Below are positions 57,764 to 64,000 of a stretch of DNA of 64,000 nt, in pieces. Source of the stretch: Woronichinia naegeliana WA131 (GTDB taxonomy: Bacteria > Cyanobacteriota > Cyanobacteriia > Cyanobacteriales > Microcystaceae); contig CP073041.1 of assembly GCA_025370055.1 (NCBI GenBank), forward strand, positions 4,682,272 through 4,746,271. Reading direction: 5' to 3'. Under the pieces are notes generated by a model. The model was not told the DNA's origin and made no database searches. It saw only the letters and a list, made by a program, of their open reading frames with translations. Both the position numbers and the translations under genes were made by a program. The stretch's first letter is position 1. Every line of letters begins with the position of its first letter.

Positions 57764-58543
57764 ATGACCTTCACCGAAGACTATACGACAACAACCATTC
57801 TCGATTCTGAATTTGAGGGTAATGAGAATTATCCGACTGCCTTTGGGATTACCTTTACGCCAAGGGTAACCGGTATTTCATTGGGGGTGTTGGGTATTGT
57901 TGGGGCCTTCTACATTCTATTTAGCTTTTTCTTACCAGCTTGGGATGAATATCAAAAGTTAGTAACAGATGAAGCAGCCAAACAACAGGAAGTCGATACC
58001 CAAAAAGCCAGTCAGTTAGAGAGTCGTTTAGCCCAGGCAGAATTAAAGTTAAAACAAGCAGAGGATCGTAAAACTCAAGTGCTAGGATTGTTTGCCAATA
58101 GTAATGACTTACAAACATTGCTATTGGATTTAAGTCAACTCTTTCAAGCTCGTAAGGTCAGTCTTTTGACTTTTTCTCCCCAGGGAGATCCAGTGATTGT
58201 TGGAGATAGCTCCTTGGGGCCCACCGTTAACAATAAACTTAAACGCCAAACCTTTCTCGTCACTTTTAAAGGTTCCTTTGGCAATACTCACAATTTGATC
58301 CGAGATTTAGAGCGATTACAGCCATTAATTGTCATGAAAGATCTTAAAACAGATCTCGTTAAACCGGATTTTCCCATTAAAGTGATCAAAAAAGATAATC
58401 AGGTGCAGATTAAAGCAGAACCGAATGACACATTAAGCACTAGTATGACTTTAGAAGTCATCCTAACACTAACACCGGAAGAAATTGCAGCCTTAGCTCC
58501 ACCACCTCCGGCCTCTGGTGACTCTCCTGCGCCTGGTAAGTAG
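57764..58543 (+). CDS. pilO: Type IV pilus assembly protein PilO
   Basis: 259 residues with one membrane helix at about 35-58 (ISLGVLGIVGAFYILFSFFL), a coiled coil (about 65-110) and a periplasmic domain ending in a Pro-rich tail. It pairs with PilN to form the inner-membrane alignment complex. The next gene is normally pilQ (secretin). Here an IS630 remnant begins one base after the stop codon, and no pilQ is in the window. Confidence 0.9.
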   Translation: MTFTEDYTTTTILDSEFEGNENYPTAFGITFTPRVTGISLGVLGIVGAFYILFSFFLPAWDEYQKLVTDEAAKQQEVDTQKASQLESRLAQAELKLKQAEDRKTQVLGLFANSNDLQTLLLDLSQLFQARKVSLLTFSPQGDPVIVGDSSLGPTVNNKLKRQTFLVTFKGSFGNTHNLIRDLERLQPLIVMKDLKTDLVKPDFPIKVIKKDNQVQIKAEPNDTLSTSMTLEVILTLTPEEIAALAPPPPASGDSPAPGK

Positions 58544-58708
58544 CTAGACAAAATTAATTACATAGTTGGTTCCAATTTCTCTTAAGATTTTTTCCAGACA
58601 TTCTACAAAAGTTTTCCAGTCTTTGTAAGCGTCTAGGGGGAGCCACTCATACTTGATGAACTGCTATAAAATTTCAATGAGATTCAACTCTAGCGAATAA
58701 GTTGGTAA
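58544..58708 (-). pseudogene. IS630-family transposase C-terminal remnant
   Basis: The minus strand encodes TYSLELNLIEIL-stop-QFIKYEW..., then REIGTNYVINFV-stop, a typical IS630 C-terminus. The TAG stands where relatives have TGG (Trp). The remnant abuts the pilO stop directly and is cut off upstream. Confidence 0.75.
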
Positions 58709-59148
58709 CTCAAAGATAATTATGCTGATTCCGCAAGAGTTTGTGTCTGAGGTAAAATAAAGGAAAAGAGAAGTGGAGAGAAAAGAGAATGTCATCAACC
58801 CGCATTTCTCACAAAAAGAATGAGTACGAAACCCAGAAACCTTACAGAGTGTGGGTTTTGACGGGTTACTCGTCTTGGAGAAAAAAAGACAGTGTGTGAT
58901 TAGGATTCAATCTAAGAACATCATCAATTAGAGATTGAAAAAAGGACGAATTTGGAGCGTATATTTTGGAGCTAATAAATTGATAAATCATCAATTTTAA
59001 GCAGAAAAGAGTTAAAAGCTTGCTATAATTTATTCATTAGAATTAGGCTCTCCTGAATAAAGAGTTATAATCAAAACTTATCACGAAAAGCAAGCTAAAA
59101 AGCGACTTCGCATATTATCAAAGTTAACAAATCCATAAGCTTGACGCT
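58709..59148. other. Spacer without a recognisable gene
   Basis: About 440 bases of AT-rich sequence between the IS630 remnant and the IS5-type element. No frame longer than about 60 codons has coding character. I see no pilQ piece and no repeats that match elsewhere in the window. Confidence 0.4.
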
Positions 59149-59546
59149 TAATTAGGGCTTGCTGAAAAAAGCTGAAACCTTTACGGAGAAAAATAGTAGG
59201 CGAATTAAGAACCGCTAGAATGCACGAAAATAGGGTAGAATGCCTCAAAACCATTGCATTAAGAAGAGAGAAAGCAGATGTACCGAAAGCAACAGTACTC
59301 AATTGAAACACCAGAAAACTTGAAAAATCTGTTCGGCGGGCAGTTAGACGAAGAAAATCGTTGGATAGAAATGTCAAAAATGATTCCCTGGGAAGAATAT
59401 GAGGAAGAATATGCAAAAAACTTCACAGAAAAAAAGGAGCCCCAGCCAAATCATTTAGAATGGCATTAGGAGCATTAATTATCAAAGAAATTTCAGGAAA
59501 AAGTGACAGAGAAACAGTAGAACAAATAAAAGAGAACCCTTATTTA

Positions 59547-61234
59547 GGGCTTGCTGAAAAAAGCTGAAACCTTTACGGAGAAAAATAGTAGGCGAATTAA
59601 GAACCGCTAGAATGCACGAAAATAGGGTAGAATGCCTCAAAACCATTGCATTAAGAAGAGAGAAAGCAGATGTACCGAAAGCAACAGTACTCAATTGAAA
59701 CACCAGAAAACTTGAAAAATCTGTTCGGCGGGCAGTTAGACGAAGAAAATCGTTGGATAGAAATGTCAAAAATGATTCCCTGGGAAGAATATGAGGAAGA
59801 ATATGCAAAAAACTTCACAGAAAAAAAAGGAGCCCCAGCCAAATCATTTAGAATGGCATTAGGAGCATTAATTATCAAAGAAATTTCAGGAAAAAGTGAC
59901 AGAGAAACAGTAGAACAAATAAAAGAGAACCCTTATTTACAGTACTTTATAGGAATGGAAAGCTATAGTAGCAAAGAAGCATTTAATGCGTCAATGATGG
60001 TTCATTTTCGTAAAAAAATAGGAATGGAATTAATAAATAAAATTAATAAAGAAATAGAAAAAAAAGCGACGGGTGTAGCGTCAGAAAAAAAAGAAAATGA
60101 AGGAAAGTTATTGTTAGATGCGACTTGTACACCAGCAGATATAAAATATCCAACGGATATAGGAATATTGAATGATGCCAGAGAAAAAACAGAAAAAATA
60201 ATAGATAAGCTGTATGAAGAAATAAAAGAGAAAAGGAAAGAAAAGCCGAGGACTTATAGGGAAGTGGCAAGAAAAGAGTACTTAGCCATAGCAAAAAAAC
60301 GTCGTGTGTCAAAAAAAGAAAGAAGAAAAGGAACAAAAAAACAACTAGGATATATAAAAAGAAACTTGTCTGATATAGAAAAAATGATAGAAGAGGGAGC
60401 AAAGTTAGAAAAACTAACGAAAAAAGAGCAAGAAGAGCTTGTAACGATAGGAAAAGTGTATGAGCAACAGTTAGAAATGTATGAAAAAAAGACAAATAAA
60501 GTAGAAAACAGAATTGTGAGTGTAAGCCAACCTCACGTGCGTCCAATAGTGCGTGGAAAAGCGGGAAAAGCAGTAGAGTTTGGAGCTAAAATATCGGCAA
60601 GTAATGTGAATGGCTTTGTCTTCTTAGACAAATTAAGTTGGGATAATTACAACGAATCGGGAGATTTACAAGCGCGAATAGAAGAATATAAAAGGGAAAC
60701 AGGATGTTATCCGGAATCGGTTCATGTGGATAAAATCTATCGAACAAAAGCGAATCGAGCTTATTGTAAAGAAAGGGATATAAGAATGAGTGGTCCCCGA
60801 TTGGGAAGACCGCCGAAAGAGGTGAGCAAAGAAAAAAAGAAAGAGGCACGCTCAGATGAAAGAGTGCGTAATGCCATTGAGGGTAAATTCGGACAGGGAA
60901 AGAGGAAATTTAGTCTTGGTCGAGTGATGGCCAAACTACCTGAGACCTCGGAAACGGTAATTGCGATGAACTTTTTGGTAATGAATCTTTCTACTCTACT
61001 TCAGAAGACAAAAAGTAAAAAGTTGTAGAGTCGTTTTTCTTGTGAAAAATGGTGTTAATTTTCCTCTCTTTTGTGAGGAGTGATTTGTGTTGACCTTTTT
61101 AGACAGAAAGGAACAATAGATTAAACAAAATCTGTATTTTGATTTGTTTCCATAAGGATAAGTTATCTATGCTTTTTCAGTCCATACTTCCCTAACCCAC
61201 ATTTCTTTCGTTTTTTGACTTTTTCAGCAAGCCC
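59547..61234 (+). mobile_element. IS5-type element copy C, intact, inside copy D
   Basis: 1688 bp, complete, with 6-bp duplications TATTTA at 59541-59546 and 61235-61240 within the transposase gene of copy D. The same element has thus inserted into itself. Confidence 0.92.
59670..61028 (+). CDS. IS5-family transposase (DUF772 type), intact
   Basis: 452 residues, differing from the copy at 50380-51738 at very few positions (IPWEEY for ILWEEY near residue 38). All catalytic motifs (LLLDATCTPA, VHVDKIYRTKANR, RVRNAIEGKFGQG) are present. It is probably the active source for the defective copies. Confidence 0.88.
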   Translation: MYRKQQYSIETPENLKNLFGGQLDEENRWIEMSKMIPWEEYEEEYAKNFTEKKGAPAKSFRMALGALIIKEISGKSDRETVEQIKENPYLQYFIGMESYSSKEAFNASMMVHFRKKIGMELINKINKEIEKKATGVASEKKENEGKLLLDATCTPADIKYPTDIGILNDAREKTEKIIDKLYEEIKEKRKEKPRTYREVARKEYLAIAKKRRVSKKERRKGTKKQLGYIKRNLSDIEKMIEEGAKLEKLTKKEQEELVTIGKVYEQQLEMYEKKTNKVENRIVSVSQPHVRPIVRGKAGKAVEFGAKISASNVNGFVFLDKLSWDNYNESGDLQARIEEYKRETGCYPESVHVDKIYRTKANRAYCKERDIRMSGPRLGRPPKEVSKEKKKEARSDERVRNAIEGKFGQGKRKFSLGRVMAKLPETSETVIAMNFLVMNLSTLLQKTKSKKL

Positions 61235-62498
61235 TATTTACAGTACTTTATAGGAATGGAAAGCTATAGTAGCAAAGAAGCATTTAATGCGTCAATGATG
61301 GTTCATTTTCGTAAAAAAATAGGAATGGAATTAATAAATAAAATTAATAAAGAAATAGAAAAAAAGCGACGGGTGTAGCGTCAGAAAAAAAAGAAAATGA
61401 AGGAAAGTTATTGTTAGATGCGACTTGTACACCAGCAGATATAAAATATCCAACGGATATAGGAATATTGAATGATGCCAGAGAAAAAACAGAAAAAATA
61501 ATAGATAAGCTGTATGAAGAAATAAAAGAGAAAAGGAAAGAAAAGCCGAGGACTTATAGGGAAGTGGCAAGAAAAGAGTACTTAGCCATAGCAAAAAAAC
61601 GTCGTGTGTCAAAAAAAGAAAGAAGAAAAGGAACAAAAAAACAACTAGGATATATAAAAAGAAACTTGTCTCATATAGAAAAAATGATAGAAGAGGGAGC
61701 AAAGTTAGAAAAACTAACGAAAAAAGAGCAAGAAGAGCTTGTAACGATAGGAAAAGTGTATGAGCAACAGTTAGAAATGTATGAAAAAAAGACAAATAAA
61801 GTAGAAAACAGAATTGTGAGTGTAAGCCAACCTCACGTGCGTCCAATAGTGCGTGGAAAAGCGGGAAAAGCAGTAGAGTTTGGAGCTAAAATATCGGCAA
61901 GTAATGTGAATGGCTTTGTCTTCTTAGACAAATTAAGTTGGGATAATTACAACGAATCGGGAGATTTACAAGCGCGAATAGAAGAATATAAAAGGGAAAC
62001 AGGATGTTATCCGGAATCGGTTCATGTGGATAAAATCTATCGAACAAAAGCGAATCGAGCTTATTGTAAAGAAAGGGATATAAGAATGAGTGGTCCCCGA
62101 TTGGGAAGACCGCCGAAAGAGGTGAGCAAAGAAAAAAAGAAAGAGGCACGCTCAGATGAAAGAGTGCGTAATGCCATTGAGGGTAAATTCGGACAGGGAA
62201 AGAGGAAATTTAGTCTTGGTCGAGTGATGGCCAAACTACCTGAGACCTCGGAAACGGTAATTGCGATGAACTTTTTGGTAATGAATCTTTCTACTCTACT
62301 TCAGAAGACAAAAAGTAAAAAGTTGTAGAGTCGTTTTTCTTGTGAAAAATGGTGTTAATTTTCCTCTCTTTTGTGAGGAGTGATTTGTGTTGACCTTTTT
62401 AGACAGAAAGGAACAATAGATTAAACAAAATCTGTATTTTGATTTGTTTCCATAAGGATAAGTTATCTATGCTTTTTCAGTCCATACTTCCCTAACCC

Positions 62499-63644
62499 CT
62501 AAGTACAGGACAAAAGGCTTGAAAAGTATACGAGAAAGGGGTTTCATGGAAGATGAACGTAATGTAAGAAAACCCATGAACCAATATAACGCATTGAAAC
62601 AAGCCCTAAAACCCCATTTGGGATGGCATGGTGCCAGACTCTCCTTCCTAGCCTTGTTCTTACTCGCCCTCCTCAAAGTGAAAACGGTTAACCTTAAAGA
62701 ATTGGCTCTGGGTTTTGAAGGTCGGGCATTGGTGGATTCTCATTACAAACGCTTACAACGCTTTTTCTCAGGATTTGAGCTGGATTACCATCACATTGCC
62801 CGTATTGTAGTCAGTTGGCTGGATATCCCTCAACCTTGGGTATTAAGTATTGACCGCACAACCTGGGAGTTTGGCAGTCATGGTTATAATATCCTCACTG
62901 TCGGCATTGTCCATGAAGGAGTAGCCATTCCCATCTTGTGGTGGATGCTTAGCAAGAAAAAGGGCAATTCTAACAGTGATGAACGAATGCGTTTTATCGA
63001 GGAGATGCTCAAGATTTTTCCCACCGCCCTGATTCGTTGTTTATGTGGCGACCGTGAGTTTATTGGTCAGGCTTGGCTTCGCTATCTTCTGCTCGAACCG
63101 CTACTGGCTTTCTGTCTGAGAATTCGGGCTACGGACAAGATTGAGCACAATGGCAAGCTTTTGGCCGCCAAAGTCATTTTTGCCCATCTTGCAAAAGAGT
63201 GAATCTCAACGTCTTCAAGGGAGTTGTCGGGTTTGGGGATATCCTGTTTCTGTAGAGGCTCTTCGCTTGCCTGATAATTCTCTACTCATCGTCATTGGAC
63301 ATCCCGATTCCCAAGGTCTTATTCACGATTATGCCCTGCGTTGGGGCATTGAAACCCTTTTTGGCATCTTTAAGACTCGTGGCTTTTGCTTGGAATCTAC
63401 TCACTTTACTGACCCCAAGCGTCTTCGTAAGCTTTTGGCTTTACTGACTTTAGCTTTGGCTTGGTCTCTCAAAACTGGTCTAGCAATTCATCATCTTCAT
63501 CCCATTCCCCTCAAGAAACATGGTCGCCTAGCGCAGAGTCTTTTTCGTCTTGGTTTTGACCATCTTCGTCATCTTGTTCTTAATCCTTCTCTACCCAATT
63601 TTTCTCTTTTTCTCGACTCCCTACATTTTTTGTCCTGTACTTAG
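62499..63644 (+). mobile_element. IS4-type element inside IS5 copy D
   Basis: 1146 bp with inverted ends CTAAGTACAGGACAAAA and perfect 9-bp duplications CCCTAACCC (62490-62498 and 63645-63653) in the right end of copy D. Confidence 0.9.
62546..63644 (+). pseudogene. IS4-family transposase, frameshifted
   Basis: The first frame runs from the ATG at 62546 (MEDERNVRKPMNQY) to 63202, with VLSIDRTTWEFG and CLCGDREFIGQAW. The end continues in the +1 frame from about 63190 (SESQRLQGSCRVWGYPV) to 63644, with YALRWGIETLFGIFKTRGF carrying the Glu. One extra base near GCAAAAGAGTG explains the break. The final stop codon is in the terminal repeat. Confidence 0.8.
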
Positions 63645-63804
63645 CCCTAACCCACATTTCTTTCGTTTTTTGACTTTTTCAGCAAGCCCTAATTAGTCAC
63701 CGCAATAAAGAAGGAAATTATTGAGAATGAGAAGCAAATGAAAAAAGTAAAGAATAATGAAGAAAGGAAAGGCGGTTAAAGAGATAGGTTAGAATAGGGA
63801 GACT

Positions 63805-64000
63805 ATGAAAAAACTAGACCCAGTTCCAGACTTAAACCAAGAAGAAGTGAAAATGCCATGGCAAAAAGAAGTGGCAAAAGATTGGTATGAAGATTATCAG
63901 AAAGAAAAAGAAGAGAACGAAAAGCTGAGAAAAGAATTGGTAGAGTTAAAGAAAGAGATAGAAAAGTTGAAAGAAAAGCTGAAAAAGCTTAACCAAAGGG
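63805..64000 (+). CDS. N-terminus of an IS66-type transposase (runs off the window)
   Basis: 65 codons from the ATG at 63805, reading MKKLDPVPDLNQEE, then a Lys/Glu coiled coil (KLRKELVELKKEIEKLKEKLKK) followed by LNQR. IS66 TnpC proteins begin with such a coil before the SSQPPSSD motif, which would come next. The rest is outside the window, so the family is tentative. Confidence 0.5.
   Translation, partial: MKKLDPVPDLNQEEVKMPWQKEVAKDWYEDYQKEKEENEKLRKELVELKKEIEKLKEKLKKLNQR

Larger units (their letters stand above)
59278..62328 (+). pseudogene. IS5-family transposase copy D, broken
   Basis: It has seven A instead of eight at about 59429-59435 and again at about 61359-61365, and it is split by copy C after the codons for KENPYL. 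The C-terminal 305 codons (61411-62328) remain open. Apart from these lesions it matches the intact copies closely. Confidence 0.88.
59155..63689 (+). mobile_element. IS5-type element copy D, carrying two other elements
   Basis: Ends GGGCTTGCTGAAAAA and its inverse, with 6-bp duplications TAATTA at 59149-59154 and 63690-63695. Inside it are IS5 copy C (59547-61234) and an IS4-type element (62499-63644). Confidence 0.9.

Noticed and set aside
9216-58685. Three in-frame TAG codons (9216, 48285 and in the IS630 remnant near 58673) at Gln, Tyr and Trp positions suggested recoding of TAG.
   Set aside because: The expected residues differ, and TAG is also the normal stop of several intact genes here (pilO, rsmD, IS5 transposases). 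Independent nonsense mutations are simpler.
1-64000. CRISPR arrays, rRNA genes, phage genes or a replication origin.
   Set aside because: No regularly spaced repeats with unique spacers, no rRNA-like sequence, no phage structural or integrase genes and no DnaA-box cluster were seen.

Overview
The window is chromosomal DNA of a cyanobacterium. It encodes the photosystem II protein PsbO, a cyanobacterial group 3 sigma factor (SigF type), a four-cysteine cyanobacterial Ser/Thr kinase, a DUF4336 protein and a urea transporter with an NtcA-type promoter, and the palindrome GCGATCGC (HIP1) recurs throughout. The many large, nested insertion sequences resemble bloom-forming colonial genera such as Microcystis or Woronichinia, but I cannot name the species. 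By my boundaries roughly 40% of the window is insertion-sequence DNA.

Layout. 1-6.1 kb: an ISKra4-type end, then a 1910-residue secreted RTX/Calx-beta/beta-propeller protein. 6.2-10.5 kb: a coiled-coil membrane protein, a Ser/Thr kinase, a glycosyltransferase broken by an in-frame amber codon, and a nucleoside phosphorylase-like protein. 10.5-14.5 kb: urtA-urtB-urtC (minus strand), without urtD or urtE next to them. 14.6-18.1 kb: tRNA-Gln, a hypothetical gene, psbO, sigF, a 55-residue tatA, rsmD. 18.1-22.4 kb: an IS200/IS605 element whose tnpB is split by two different ISKra4-type elements, each with an 8-bp target duplication. 22.4-29.6 kb: a phzF-like gene and the phosphate operon pstS-pstC-pstA-pstB-pstB', with an IS5-type element between the two pstB genes. 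29.6-36.6 kb: an IS630 element carrying an ISKra4-type element (itself with a 767-bp tandem duplication), then an IS5-type element carrying a Tn5-like IS4 element. 36.6-45 kb: a compact minus-strand run grpE, dnaK, DUF4336 gene, HTH/GrpE-like gene, phosphoglucomutase-like pseudoenzyme, a 41-residue membrane protein and a metallo-beta-lactamase-fold protein. 45-54.6 kb: an insertion-sequence graveyard (ISAs1-derived MITE, ISAs1 split by an IS1-like element, IS701 with a nonsense codon, an ISNCY-like fragment, IS5, Tn5-like IS4, IS630 remnant) in which two small PII-like genes survive. 54.7-58.5 kb: a J-domain/pentapeptide protein and pilM-pilN-pilO. 58.5-64 kb: an IS630 remnant, an IS5-type element invaded by a second copy of itself and by an IS4-type element, and the start of an IS66-type gene.

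How the genes fit together. Nitrogen (urtABC), phosphate (pst) and perhaps carbon/nitrogen signalling (PII-like) genes lie among photosynthesis and pilus genes. Insertion sequences sit at their control points: just upstream of pstS, three bases before a pstB start, at the stop codon of rsmD, and directly after pilO. The best candidate for an undescribed functional unit is the 38.2-42 kb block next to grpE-dnaK. There a phosphoglucomutase homologue that has lost its catalytic and metal loops overlaps by four bases a gene joining an XRE-type HTH to a GrpE-like C-terminal region.
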